In this document: positions 44,581 through 55,398 of the stretch, piece by piece | Layout: the number at the start of each line of letters is the position of its first letter | Position numbering within the stretch: position 1 is the first letter of the stretch | Program-made: the position numbers and the translations under genes | Assembly (NCBI GenBank): GCA_030035585.1 | Contig: CM057469.1 | Coordinates: forward strand, 66,233,501-66,297,500 | DNA from: Dugong dugon | Taxonomy: Eukaryota > Chordata > Mammalia > Sirenia > Dugongidae | Reading direction: 5' to 3' | DNA: 64,000 bases | The notes under the pieces: generated by a model | Database searches by the model: none | Seen by the model: the letters and a program-made list of their open reading frames with translations, nothing else | Told to the model about the DNA's origin: nothing

Positions 44581-45240
44581 CCTCCCATGGTACTCTCTGC
44601 TTCTCTGCTGTGTTCTATAATTCATTGCAATGGCCACACAGAACTCATAGGCCATATTCATGATTATGGGGCTTGTTACGGTAATAACAGGTTACAATTC
44701 AGGATCAGGATCAACTTGGAAGTAACAGGAACAACTCTGGAGACAGGATACAGCTTGTCAATCAGGACAGCTTCCAACCTCTCAGCTCCTCCATAGTGCC
44801 CACAAGCAGACAGACCTCGCTGTTGGCCCCTGCTCTCAGCCTTGGCCTCAGCTCGGGCCTGGCCTCTGCCCTGCTTGGGCAAGTGTTACAAAGCTCTTTA
44901 GCTATGCAGATTAGTGCCTGGAGGCACCCTACTCCACCAGGAAGCCTCCTGCCCAAAGGCATTCATCTCTCTCACTCCATGGGCCAAGAAGCCCAACATG
45001 ATGTCTTGTGCCTGTCTCCTGGTTCTGCAGCCATTTCTCTGCCACTGAACTCTGACATGCTTTGCTGCCAACTTTTTGCCATCTCACACCGTCTCCAGTG
45101 TTACAGCTCTTTCTGTCTCCTCGGTCTAGGAGGTTCTCAGCACAGAGACCCCGGGTCCAAAGGATGCATTCTGCTCCTAACCCTTCTTCTTGCTGAACCT
45201 CTGAGACTATCAAACAAGGATTTGAACCTACTTCTGTAGG
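44581..45240. other. Unclassified G+C-richer segment, possible LTR-type repeat
   Basis: TCTATAATTCATTGCAATGG with ACACAGAACTCATAGG and TACAATTCAGGATCAGG has the feel of an old LTR or ERV-type mammalian repeat, but I cannot name it. It holds the longest open frame of the window (44796-45239, 147 codons), rich in Leu and Ser with no domain, motif or initiation context, so no gene is called. Confidence 0.4.
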
Positions 45241-45408
45241 TCACCTTTCAGCCAAATAATAGATTGACTTATAAACTAAACAATATCACCTGTGAGTAAT
45301 GTGCTCCCTTTAACAATTAACTACATGAGACCAAACGGTAAACATTTACCCAAAAGCAAAGATGGGAAGGCAAGGAGGGGAAGGGAAGCTAGATCAATGG
45401 AAACAGAA
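45241..45408 (+). mobile_element. L1 3' UTR, left part (split by LTR)
   Basis: CACCTGTGAGTAATGTGC, ACATGAGACCAAACGG and AAAGCAAAGATGGGAAGG match the afrotherian L1 3' UTR. It continues at 45926. Confidence 0.82.
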
Positions 45409-45925
45409 TGTCTTAGGCTGGGTTCTCTAGAGAAGAAAAACCAGTAAGGCATCTAAATATATATTATATATATGTATATAGAGAGAGAGATTTATCTCAA
45501 GGATCTCAGGCATCAGGCTGGAAGCTTCTCCTGACTCACCTTGCTGCAGGCAGCTGCTGGCTCACAGCTGCAAAAGCATCCAAGATCAGCAGGCAAGATG
45601 TCAGGCTGCTGACCCTAGTCCCAAGAACTGGAAGTCCGATGCTGATGAGCCAAATGCAGGATTCAGAGCAGAGCAAACGCCATCGAGCTTTGCCTGAAAG
45701 TCCAAATATATTGGATGCAGGCCACACCCCCATGGAAACTCCCTTTCAGCTGATTGGCTACTCACAGAGATGCCATCATGGAAGTGATCACATTATATCA
45801 GACCTCATCATGGAAGTGATTATATCATTATACAACCACCAAACTACATCATAACCACCAAACCACTGAGAATCATGGGCCAGCCAAGCTGACACAACCT
45901 TAACCACCAAATAGAACAAACAGAA
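45404..45925 (-). mobile_element. ERVL-type (MLT2-like) solo LTR inserted in L1 UTR
   Basis: 45409-45920 begins TGTCTTAGGCTGGGTTCTC, has a TATATATA/GAGAGAGATTTATC region and ends near GACACAACCTTAACC, the same family as 34916. CAGAA at 45404-45408 and 45921-45925 is a candidate 5-bp duplication; the 3' boundary is less certain. Confidence 0.8.
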
Positions 45926-46060
45926 TGGGAATAACGAAAATGCTAACACACTAAAAATTTTAACCAATGGCATAGAACAATTCATATGAGATTGTTAAAT
46001 GGGAACCTAATTTGCTGTGTAAACTTCCACCTAAAACACCATAAAAAATTTTTTATTGGG
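45926..46060 (+). mobile_element. L1 3' UTR, right part
   Basis: ATGAGATTGTTAAATGGG, CCTAATTTGCTGTGTAAAC, TTCCACCTAAAACACC and AATAAA-like end complete the UTR begun at 45241. Confidence 0.78.
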
Positions 46061-47053
46061 AAAAAAGGTTAATAGATTGGGATGCGATGATATTTGTGAA
46101 AACATGGTTGAATTGCAACCACAGGTTGGCCAGAGATCCAAGAATTTGACAAAAGTCAATGAAAGTGTTCTGTGAGAATCAATTGGCTATCTGTAATTTA
46201 CAACATAATATAGAATATTTAATTATTTGTAAATTGTGTGCTACGTAACCTTTATACCAGTAAAATTTACAATAATCTTATGTATGTATATTTTTGCATA
46301 CTTTTTCCCCCCAGAGAGCCCATTTACTAACATGCCACTACCTACATCCATGTGGACATCCTGGCTTAATCTTTGCTGAATAGGAATTTTTTTTAGTACT
46401 CTTGAGAATGATTTTAATGTGTAGAAAATACCATTCAACTGAGTTTACTTTTTCTTTCTAATCAATATTTAATTCTAATTAAGGTTCCAAATGGAAAAGC
46501 TTACTTTTTCCTTACGTTTTAGGAACCACTTCATATCTTTTTATTTTGTTTATAAAATTACAAATGTTAGCAACCACCTTTAAGGGTTTTTGATTAATAT
46601 ATTTAATTCCATTCATAAACTTTGGGCATCATACTTTGAAAAATTTTAATTGTATTTACATACTTAATATATTCTCCTTGTATTAAGTATCTCAGTTGTC
46701 TGATAACAAATTAGTCCCAAGTCCCTAAATCACACTTATAAATCTAATAAATTTTAAGTTACACAGATTATAAATAAAACATTTTCTGAAATGTTCCAAT
46801 CCTGTAAGTAAACTTTCTACTTAAAAATCACAAATAAGATTTCTATATAAAATATAAACCAAAAACAATTACTAAATCATACATTTTTATTGAAATTATA
46901 AGGATGTTGGGTCCAAGTTTTCTTAAGTATAAAAATATCAAATATGTATAGCCTTCTTTATCCCCAAATATTAATTCTTTAGGTTGGATTATCTGAAATA
47001 TCTCTATATTTCATTCTAGAAATTACTGACATTGAAGATGATTACTTATGAAG
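46061..47053. other. Unique, very AT-rich sequence
   Basis: About 1 kb with no recognised repeat and no open frame of interest. Confidence 0.45.
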
Positions 47054-47192
47054 AGGACTCCCTGGGTGGTGCAAAGAGTTATTGCGCTCATCCATTAACC
47101 AAAATTAGGAGATTCACACCCACCCAGAGGCACCTCAGAAGAAAGGCCTGGTGACCTACTTCTGAAAAATCAGCCATTGAAAACCTTATGGA
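47054..47192 (+). mobile_element. AfroSINE class B, left part (split by L1)
   Basis: GGACTCCCTGGGTGGTGC head and GAAGAAAGGCCTGGTGACC module. It continues at 47698. Confidence 0.93.
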
Positions 47193-47710
47193 TAACCACT
47201 CTGACCGGGATCACAACACAGGGTCCCGGACAAAGAAGGAGAAAAACTGCAGAACAAAAAATCAAATTCACAAAAAAGACCAGACTTTCTGGTCTGCCAG
47301 AGACTGGAGGAACTCCTGAGACTATGGCCCTAACACACCCTTCTGAACTGGAACCAAAGCCATTCCTAGAGACCACGCATCAGCCAAACCATAGACAGGC
47401 CCATAAAATAAACAACACCGGACAGGAACGTGTTTCTTAGAACCATGTATTATGTGAGATCAAAAGGGCAACATTTGCCCAAAAGCAAAGATGAGAAGGC
47501 AGAAAGGGGCAGCTATTCGGGATGAAGGGAACGTGGAAACTAGGACAGAAAAGAAGGGGAAGGCAGGCACATTGTCAGGAATGGAACCAATGTCATGGAA
47601 CCCTTTGTGTACAAACGATCGAAAGGGAAACTAGTTTGCTATGTATGCTTTCACCTAACGCGCAATAAAAAATTTTTAAAAATAAAAATAAAAATAAAAA
47701 ACATTACAGA
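47180..47710 (+). mobile_element. L1 3' UTR inserted in AfroSINE, with target duplication
   Basis: Body 47193-47697, a UTR-only L1 end finishing in an (AAAAT)n-like tail. AAAACCTTATGGA (47180-47192) and AAAACATTACAGA (47698-47710) match at 10 of 13, consistent with an old event. Confidence 0.88.
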
Positions 47711-47782
47711 GCACAGTTCTGCTCTGACACACACCGGATAGCCATGAGTCAGAACCAACCTGACAATACCTGGTTACCCATG
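47698..47782 (+). mobile_element. AfroSINE class B, right part
   Basis: GAGCACAGTTCTGCTCTG, ACACACACCGGATAGCC and CATGAGTCAGAACCAACC complete the copy begun at 47054. Confidence 0.92.
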
Positions 47783-48440
47783 AAGGGAACTACTGCGTCA
47801 TTTCACAGTCTGGGGAGGGCTTACCTTTCTATGTAAGTTTGGGTTGCCTGCTCAGCTTGCTTGAGGTTGCATAATGGCCTGAGAGTTTTTGTCTGGGCAG
47901 GGACTAGATTCTCGTCAGTGACCCTAGAGAAACATACGGAATAGTATTTATATTTCTTACCAGGATGTCAGAACTTGAGTGGTTGCTCTTATAGCTGTAC
48001 CCCTGCCCAGAGCCCAGTAAGCCTATAGCTCTGACCCACACTGAACACTTGACTGGATTTTGTGCTCTTTTGGCTTAGATATGAAAATACCTTTTCTGTG
48101 TGAAAGACTTTTGAGCATGAAGGAATTCTATGGTCTTTCATACTCTTAGGACCATAAACATATTAAAGATATTAAAATAATATACATTGAAATCTGGATA
48201 TCTCACGTCTTTGAGTATTCAATCACAGCTTCCAAGGCAATTCTATTCATCCTTCTCCATTTGATCCAAGTCCACCTTGGTTCCAACATCTCACCACTGG
48301 CCAAAATCTCCTTTTATTGCAAAAAAATGAAAAGAAAGATGAAATTTTCCATCATCAGCATTGAATGTTTGCTCTCAGGATGAGTGCACCAGACTCACCA
48401 GGAATTTTCCTATTTATTCAGTGGGTTTACAGTCTGGGTG
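47783..48440. other. Unique sequence
   Basis: A faint L2-like trace lies near 48241-48330 (CAAGTCCACCTTGG, CATCTCACCACTGG). No gene is seen. Confidence 0.4.
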
Positions 48441-48631
48441 GGATCCCTGGGTGGCACAAATGGTTAAGCACTCAACTACTAACTGAAAAGTTGGCGGTTC
48501 CAACCCACCCAGAAGACAGGCCTAGCAATCTGCTTCCGAAAGGTTACAGCTTGGAAACCCAATGGAGCAGTTCTACTCTGCACACATGGGGCCGCCATGA
48601 GCAGGAATCAACCAAGAACAACAGCAACAAC
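48441..48631 (+). mobile_element. AfroSINE class B (B1 form)
   Basis: GGATCCCTGGGTGGCACAAA head, CTGCTTCCGAAAGGTTACAG module, GGGGCCGCCATGAGCAGG tail. Possible duplication AGTCTGGGTG/CATCTGGGAG at 48431 and 48634. Confidence 0.93.
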
Positions 48632-49080
48632 TCCATCTGGGAGAGTAGAATTCACTCCCTCCTCCTTTGTTTCATTTATACTACAGTAAAACCTGCAAAA
48701 GCCAGAAACCTGTCAGAGGAGAAACAGTCGAGCATTTTCCACTAAAACGAGAGATACAGGAGTGGTAAGCCTACACCCTGTCACAGGCAGAAAACTCGGA
48801 AGACCTGGGAAAACAAGGCAGTCTCACTGAGTTCTGGCTCTCACACGTCTCACCCTATCTCATCCACTCAGGGTTTAGGCTTCCTGCTGCGTGCAGATGA
48901 GGCCTGACTCTGTAGCTCCTATTAATAACATGTTTCGTTTACTTTAAAGTAATTGTGTCAGAAAAAAACGTGACTTGATGACAAGTGAATTTTAAAATGA
49001 CTACCATTTTCTGCTTAGTTTGGGGCCAAAATATACATTAAATATAGTTAATAAATTTAGCTACATCTAACAAAGATCTA
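48632..49080. other. Unassigned sequence, possible DNA transposon trace
   Basis: ACTACAGTAAAACCTGCAAA and GCCAGAAACCTGTCAGAGG near 48680-48720 recall an old DNA transposon terminus. Too short to name. Confidence 0.35.
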
Positions 49081-49246
49081 AAGCCCTGGTGGTGTAGTGG
49101 TTAAGAGCTATGGCTTCTAGCCAAACGGTCGGCAGTTCGAATCCACCAGCCAATCCTCGGGAACCCCATGGGGCGGTTCTACTCTGTCCTATAGGGTGGC
49201 TCTGAGTCAGAATCGACTGACAGCAACAGGTTTGTTTTTTTTGTGT
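49081..49246 (+). mobile_element. AfroSINE class A, short form
   Basis: Head AAGCCCTGGTGGTGTAGTGG, A-box-like TGGTTAAGAGCTATGG, B-box-like GGCAGTTCGAATCC near 49131 and T-rich end after GACAGCAACAGG. One of the best preserved Pol III-type heads here. Confidence 0.95.
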
Positions 49247-49985
49247 TTGTTTCATATAGATTAAATACTGCCTTTAGGGTTAGATGTTTGGAATTCTCAC
49301 ATTTTGCACTAAAGAGCTGGTTTTTTAAATTTGTATGCTTTATTTCTAAATGCAAAGATAATAAAGAAGGCCTCACAATACTATTTGCAAGCCCTTCCAC
49401 ATTGCCTATATGGATAGTTTTAATTCTCCATAAATAAAGAACTAAATTAGATTTAATCATCATTATATGTTCCCTTCTTACCACTGGCTTTTGAGAAACT
49501 GGAGGCATCTTGAAGTGTATGTTAGAACTCAGATCAGATTAATGCAATTTACAGATTCGATGAAAAGGCATCTTGAGGTAAATTGGCAGAATTACTGTAA
49601 TTTCTATGCTTATTAACTTCTTTTTTTCCCAATCCAGTGCTCCTGTGCTTCCCTCTTTTAATCCATGGCCCATTGTAGGTATAAACTAAGCAGTAGGTGA
49701 TTACAAACGAAGCACTGTGGTAACTGCTGTGGTGCAGCTCTGGGGGTCACCAGTAGGCTCATCAGCTCATCCCCAACATGGCGTCCTTACGGAACTCATC
49801 CTTGAAAGCTGCTACTCTCACTGTTCCATTTTGAAAATTTTTTAAAATTGTTTTCTTAATTGATATTGTAAAAATGGATGTTTATAGTGGATGCCTTAGC
49901 CACCTCTAAAGTTGTCAACTACCAAGACCTGCTTTGGAAATTCCCCACCACCTGTGGAAAATGCCATTCTCTCCCACCACGACCG
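49247..49985. other. Unique sequence
   Basis: A 109-codon minus frame at 49179-49508 starts inside the SINE and is not a gene. Nothing else is recognised. Confidence 0.45.
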
Positions 49986-50185
49986 TCCGTTGCCGTCAAA
50001 TTGAACCCAACTCGTGGCAACCCCAAGTGTGTCAGAGTAGAACTGAGCTCCATAGGGTTTTCAATGGTAGGTTTTTTGGAAGTAGGTCACCAGGCTTTTT
50101 TCCGAGGCACCTCTTTGTAAACTTGAACCTCCAACCTTTTGGTTAGCAGTTGAGTGCATTAACCGTTTACACCACCAGGGATGTC
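49986..50185 (-). mobile_element. AfroSINE class B
   Basis: Reversed tail TTGCCGTCAAATTGAACCC, module GGTTTTTTGGAAGTAGG and head ACACCACCAGGGATG. Confidence 0.92.
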
Positions 50186-51244
50186 CACAATTATGTGCCG
50201 TAATAGACCTAACCGGATCCATGGGGTCCTTTCCAACAATAACATTCCATGATCATATGATGCTAAAGCAGCACTTGAAACACGGTTAGTTCAGCATTAA
50301 TCCTAGAGACGCCAGCTCTATACCCCATTACTGATTAAATTGATCATATAATTTTCCTCTTCTAAGTAAAGACCTAAATGTTGGAAAAGGTTCTATTCCC
50401 TTAACCAAACTATTCAATGTCACCATTGTGTCCTTACAGATAACGATGACAGAAATAATAATACCTTCAATATAGGATTTGCAGGCAACCTTGCAATAAC
50501 TCCACTTTCTCCAGGAGCCTATAAGACAACAGGTTGGTGATGACTTATCTAAAAAATGGGCGGACAGCAAATACTTCAATCTTCCATAAATATCATTTCT
50601 CTCTGCAGAGCTTTTGAAAGGTATTAATGGCACTGAGTTTGAGATTATATTTCCTGATAAGAACCTAGAAAGCAACTATTCCAAGTAGTCAGTTAAAAGC
50701 AAAACAGTAGTCAGATGAGGGTAGGATTCTGGGTGTGTATGGATGCTAAACAGGTAAAAGTACTTTGGAAATCAATTGTACATAGAAAGCATACCCTTCT
50801 TTCCTTTCTCAGACATCACAGTCACAGCTTTTTCTACCTCCGAATTTTGCTAATCAACTAAAATAGCCACTCATACATAACCTACTCTGAGATATGACAT
50901 GCAGCTCGACTGCTACTTTTAAAATTAAATGTACATGCATTAATATACAAGCTGAACTTCTGTACATTGTCAAACAATAACAGATGGAATTTTATAAGAT
51001 TCAACATTTGGAGTTCCAAGCCGATCATATTATAAGGGCAATATTTCTTCATGCTATTTGTATAGGCATCTAATTGTTTTTGGGGGGGTGGTTGTTGTTG
51101 TTGTTCCTTCGGCAAGAAAGAAAACTAGTTTCCAGAGATGGCCAGTCAGCATAGAGAGCATTTCAGTCAATCCAGTGGAAACCATGGAGTTCATTAAGAT
51201 CAATATTTGATTACTGTGTACGTACTATTACTATTAATATGTAC
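50186..51244. other. Unique sequence of about 1 kb
   Basis: No repeat recognised apart from a short (GTT)n at 51092-51105. A 115-codon minus frame (50328-50675) has no family signature. Confidence 0.45.
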
Positions 51245-51411
51245 TAAGTGTGGCACTGTGGTTAAGAGGTTGGCTGCTAACCAAAAGGTCGGCAGTTGGA
51301 CTCCACCAGCCGTTTCTTGGAAACCCTATGGGGCTGTTCTACTCTGTCCTATCGGGTCGCTATGAGCTGGCATCGACTCCACGGCAACAGGTTTGTTTAT
51401 TTGTTCGTTTT
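51245..51411 (+). mobile_element. AfroSINE class A, short form
   Basis: GGCACTGTGGTTAAGAGG, GGTCGGCAGTTGGACTCC, CTTGGAAACCCTATGGGG, CGGGTCGCTATGAGCTGG, then T-rich end. The first bases of the head are missing. Confidence 0.93.
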
Positions 51412-51415
51412 TTAA

Positions 51416-51852
51416 GTAGTTGTTATGGATTGAACTATTTCCCTCTCCCAGAAAAATATGTGCTAAAATCCTAATCCCTGTACCTGTAAATATGACCCTG
51501 TTTGGATACAGTGGTTTTCTTTTGTTATGTTAATGAAGTTATAGCAACATAGGGTGAATCCTAAACCTAATCACTTCTGAGTTACAAAGGGAGCAGAATA
51601 GATGAAGAGACACACAGGGCTAAGGTGTCATATGAAGACAGACACACATGACAGACATATCTACAAGCCCAGGAACTCCCAGGATTGCCAGCTACTAGAA
51701 GCTGAAATGGGAAAAGAAGGACCTCCCCCTAAAGGCTCGACCTGTATTCAGACTTCCACCTTCCAGAACTGTGAGAAAATAAATTTCTGTTCTTTAAAGC
51801 CACCACTTGTGATATTTGTGTTACAGCAGCATTAGGTAACTAAGACAGTAGT
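51416..51852 (+). mobile_element. MaLR-type solo LTR with 5-bp duplication
   Basis: LTR 51421-51847, TGTTATGG to CTAAGACA. AATAAA lies at 51779-51784. Perfect GTAGT duplication at 51416-51420 and 51848-51852. Confidence 0.92.
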
Positions 51853-52538
51853 TAACACGTACAAGCCACTGTGCCAGGAGCTAATCCACACTAACTGATA
51901 GATCTCGTGGTACTAACAGGATGTAGCAGAAGTATTAATCGTGCAGAAAGGCAAGAAGGGTTCCTTTGTGAAAGACATGTGGATCTTTGACCAGGATCTA
52001 ACTCATATCCTCCAACTCTGAGTTAGTCAACTCAGACCTCAACAAAACAGTACCAGTGACTAAGAGGTAAAAACTCTCATCATGATCATCGTACAGAAGG
52101 CCACTACACCATGAGCTGTATTTCACCAGCCCTGCTTCAACTTCCCTTTAAAGAAAGATTTCTGCTTAGAAATTCCATTTTTTCTTAATTTCCACTAGTT
52201 ATTTCAAAAGAGAAAAAAGAAAGGATAATTCATCTTTGAAGAAATGAAATCTCAGTTAAGCCAGCAACCAACAGCCACGGAAAATGTCGATAAAGGAGGT
52301 AAAAATGAATATTAGAAATACTCAATTTACCCAAAAGAAGCCAAAAAGGAGGAAGAAAAGAACAAAGAACAGTTGAGACAAATACAAAACAAATAGCAAA
52401 ATGGTAGACTTAAATCCAACCATATTAAACACTCCAATTAAAGTTATGGCAGAAAATTTGTGAGAAATGTATCAGTAACAAAGACATTTTCTCTCATTTA
52501 ACATCTTTGCGATTTAAAATGGATCTTTGTTAATATAT
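51853..52538. other. Unique sequence
   Basis: No repeat I can name; no gene. Confidence 0.45.
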
Positions 52539-53058
52539 GTTAATGTGTGTTGCCTCAGTTTCTCATGTGTTAAGTGGTAGTTGGCCCCACACAAGGACAA
52601 ACTCACTGGTTATTGTATGATTGTCCACCATTTTGTCATCTGATGTGATTTCCCTATGTGTTGTATATCCTATCACTATGATGTAATGAGATGGATTAGT
52701 GGCAGTTATATTGATGAGATCTACAAAATTAGACAGTGTCTTAAGCCAATCTCTTTTGAGATATAAAAGAGAAAAGCGAGCAGAGAGACACAGGGACCTC
52801 ATACTACCAAGAAAGCAGTGTCGGGAGCAAACCGCGTCCTTTGGACCCAAGGTTCCTGCGCTGAGATGCTCCCAGACCAAGGGAAGACAGATGCCAGGGA
52901 CCTTCCTCCAGAGCTTACAGAGAGAGAAAGCCTCCCCCTGGAGCCGGCGCAGTGAATTCAGACTTCTAGCCTACTGGACTGTGAGAGAATAAACTTCTCT
53001 TTGTTAAAGCCATCCACTTATGCTATTTCTTTTATAGCAGCACTAGAAGACCAAGACA
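52539..53058 (+). mobile_element. LTR-type element, TATA and poly(A) signal visible
   Basis: GAGATATAAAAGAGAAAAGC at 52758-52777 is a TATA-like promoter and GAGAATAAACTTCTC near 52985 is a polyadenylation signal followed by a MaLR-like 3' end ACTAGAAGACCAAGACA. The 5' boundary is uncertain and no target duplication is evident. A 97- and a 105-codon frame overlap it and are not called. Confidence 0.68.

Positions 53059-53103
<45 letters not shown>
53059..53103. repeat. (CA)n microsatellite
   Basis: About 22 CA units with no interruption, immediately after the LTR terminus. Confidence 0.95.
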
Positions 53104-53104
<1 letters not shown>

Positions 53105-53695
53105 ACAATAAATTTGAGTTAGTAAGAAAGTTGATACGATGTCTAGAAATCTATAGTCAGAGATATTTGAGGAAATAGAGTTTGTGGATTTCATGAACAC
53201 AATAATATATCAACATTTTTATAGCAAAGCAGACTGAATCCCTATGATAAATAATTCCAGTCCCACACAGGCAGGAGTCTTTAAGAATTTCAGCTTTAAT
53301 AATGAGAGTTTAATTACAAAGCCAATGAGTTGTGATCAACACCCCTGGCCTCCCCCATCCCACCTCCCAGCCCCGCTGCACTGCGCCTCCATACACAAAT
53401 AATTCCACTCACCTCTCCCTCTCGTTTTGAATAGACATAAGAAGTGAAAAACTGAATGCCCAGTTTAAGTCCCTCAAACAACTAACGTTTCCAAAGAGTT
53501 GGCTTTCAGCTCCAGAGGTTTTAGCTGACAAGTAACTTAACGCTGAGGTGTAAAACATCCTTTGTTAATCAATCAGTGATACTGAAATGGATTTCCTTCG
53601 TAGGGTTGTGTCAGTTCAACAACATGTGTAGTGCCACACTACACAATCAACCAGTACCACATCTCTGAAAAGAAATAGGATTTTAGAGTTATGAT
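53104..53695. other. Unique sequence
   Basis: Nothing recognised. Confidence 0.45.
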
Positions 53696-54560
53696 TTCAG
53701 CACCAGGATGCTCCTTCACTTCTCACACTTCCCCAGACAACCCTCTGATCCAAACCACCACCATCTCTTACCTGGATTGTCGTAGTAAACTCACAGGTTC
53801 CACCTCTGCCCCTTTACACCAAATTCTTAACAGCCCCAGAGTAAGTCTCCAAAAAATAGTAAGTCAGGTCATGTCACTCCTCTGCTCAAAACCCTGCAGA
53901 AGCTCCACAAGTTACTCAGAGTCTTTATGGGGTCTAGGAAGTCCCAGGAGGTCTGAGAGTCTCCCCCGCCCGCCCCACCAGCACTCTGACCTCATACTCC
54001 GCTACTCTACCCACCACTCACTCCACTTCATCCATGCTGTCTCCTTGAATGTACCAGGCACACCTCCACCTCAGGGCCTTGGCTGAGGGTCTTCCCTCCA
54101 TCTAGAATGCTCTTCCCCCAGATATCCATATGGTTCACTCCCTCACAACTTCAAGATTTTGCTCAAATATTGTTTTAAGCCACCAGAATGTGGTAATTTC
54201 TTATGGCAGCTCTAGGGAATTAATATAGTCTCCAACCTCAACTAAGTGCTAAGCCGTTCCCTTGGTATTTCCTCAGCTGCATACACTTCTCCACACATCG
54301 GCCCATGGGCAGCTCAAACACGGCCTCCCTTCCTCCAAATCAGGCAGAATTGATCACTCTCTCCTCTATGCCCCAAAAGCACCTTAACACACTTTTATAG
54401 AACTTTTCAGTGTTTTGCAATTACATGTTTTCACCTCCATCACCTATACTTTACTGTAAGCTCCTTGAGGAAGAAACTTGTCTTTTCCATGTTTATATCC
54501 TTTGGCCCGTGCACACAGTGAATACTCAGTACATGTTTGATAGAAAAATGAATTCACAAA
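53696..54560 (+). mobile_element. L2 LINE, long 3' copy
   Basis: TCTTACCTGGATTGTCGTAG, AGTCAGGTCATGTCACTCC, CTGCTCAAAACCCTGCAG, CTCAGGGCCTTGGC, AGAATGCTCTTCCCCCAG, GTAAGCTCCTTGAGGAAG and CACAGTGAATACTCAGTAC run in L2 order over 860 bases. Interrupted at 54170-54236 by an LTR end. Confidence 0.85.
54170..54236 (+). mobile_element. MaLR LTR 3' end fragment within L2
   Basis: TTTTAAGCCACCAGAATGTG and TTATGGCAGCTCTAGGG with GAATTAATATAG is a MaLR terminus, only about 65 bases, inside otherwise continuous L2. Confidence 0.72.
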
Positions 54561-54750
54561 ACAGCAACGCCATTCAATCCATCAGTGCAATTACCGGTTC
54601 ACATACTCCGAAAGGAACGTTTCCTTATGCCAGCATTTCATACTCCTCCATTCAGAACACCTTTCCAAAAATAACTAAACATTCTTCACTGTCTTCCTGA
54701 TGTGGCCACTTTCTCTCTAGCATTCCAGCAACCCATGATACTCTGCTCCT
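54561..54750. other. Unique sequence
   Basis: Nothing recognised. Confidence 0.4.
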
Positions 54751-54964
54751 GCAATGTACTATGGAGTCCCTGGGTGGTGCAAATTGTTAACGTGTTCAGC
54801 TGTTAACTGAAAGGCTGGAGGTTTGAGCAACCCAGAGGCACCTCAGAAGAAAAACCTGGTAATCTACCTCTGAAAAAAATTAGCTATTGAAAACCCCATG
54901 AAGCACACACATGGGGTAACCATAAATTGAAGTAGACTCAAGGCAACTGGATGGCAATGGACTA
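54751..54964 (+). mobile_element. AfroSINE class B with target duplication
   Basis: Body 54763-54953 with GGAGTCCCTGGGTGGTGC head. GCAATGTACTA (54751-54761) and GCAATGGACTA (54954-54964) differ at one base. Confidence 0.93.
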
Positions 54965-55203
54965 AGGCAATTTTTTGGACAGACAACAAGAAGTAGCCGA
55001 CCCCACAGAAAGTTCTGCAGGAGGGAAATAGAGTGTGTCCAACCACCAGAAACCTACATCTTGATCAAGAAATTGGAGGTGTTTTTCTCTGCCCCACTTC
55101 CTAGGACAAAAATTGTAATCCCTATGGCCTAAAATTCCAAATTCCATGAGCTATAAGGTTTATCATATTGTATGTCTTTACAGACAGTGTTCTTTATTCA
55201 CCC
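54965..55203. other. Unique sequence
   Basis: Nothing recognised. Confidence 0.4.
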
Positions 55204-55266
55204 TTTGGATATAGGGTTGCTATGAGCTGGAATCGACTCGACGGCAATGGTTTTGGTTTTTTGGAT
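55204..55266 (+). mobile_element. AfroSINE class A tail only, severe 5' truncation
   Basis: Only 49 bases (55211-55259) of tail, GGGTTGCTATGAGCTGG to T-rich end. TTTGGAT at 55204-55210 and 55260-55266 may be a short target duplication. Confidence 0.75.
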
Positions 55267-55274
55267 TAGGTCTA

Positions 55275-55335
55275 CTTTAGAACAAATAATTCATTCATTC
55301 AACAATATGTATTGAGTGCCTACTAGTTCTAAAGA
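55275..55335 (-). mobile_element. L2 LINE 3' terminus, reversed
   Basis: TTCATTCATTCAACAATATG and ATTGAGTGCCTACTAG are the reversed L2 end. Confidence 0.72.
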
Positions 55336-55398
55336 CACAATAGCAACCCTTTGCCATTGCTGAGTTCCATTATGAGTCTTCCTCCCACCAGGTTTAGG

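Noticed and set aside
44796..45239. 147-codon plus-strand frame as a host gene
   Set aside because: Composition is Leu/Ser-biased, no domain or motif is seen, no upstream start context or splice logic, and it lies in probable repeat sequence.
49081..49246. tRNA gene
   Set aside because: The A- and B-box-like motifs belong to an AfroSINE head; there is no cloverleaf and the sequence continues into SINE body and tail.
53691..54086. 131-codon plus-strand frame
   Set aside because: It lies entirely inside an L2 LINE 3' region in a noncoding part of the element.
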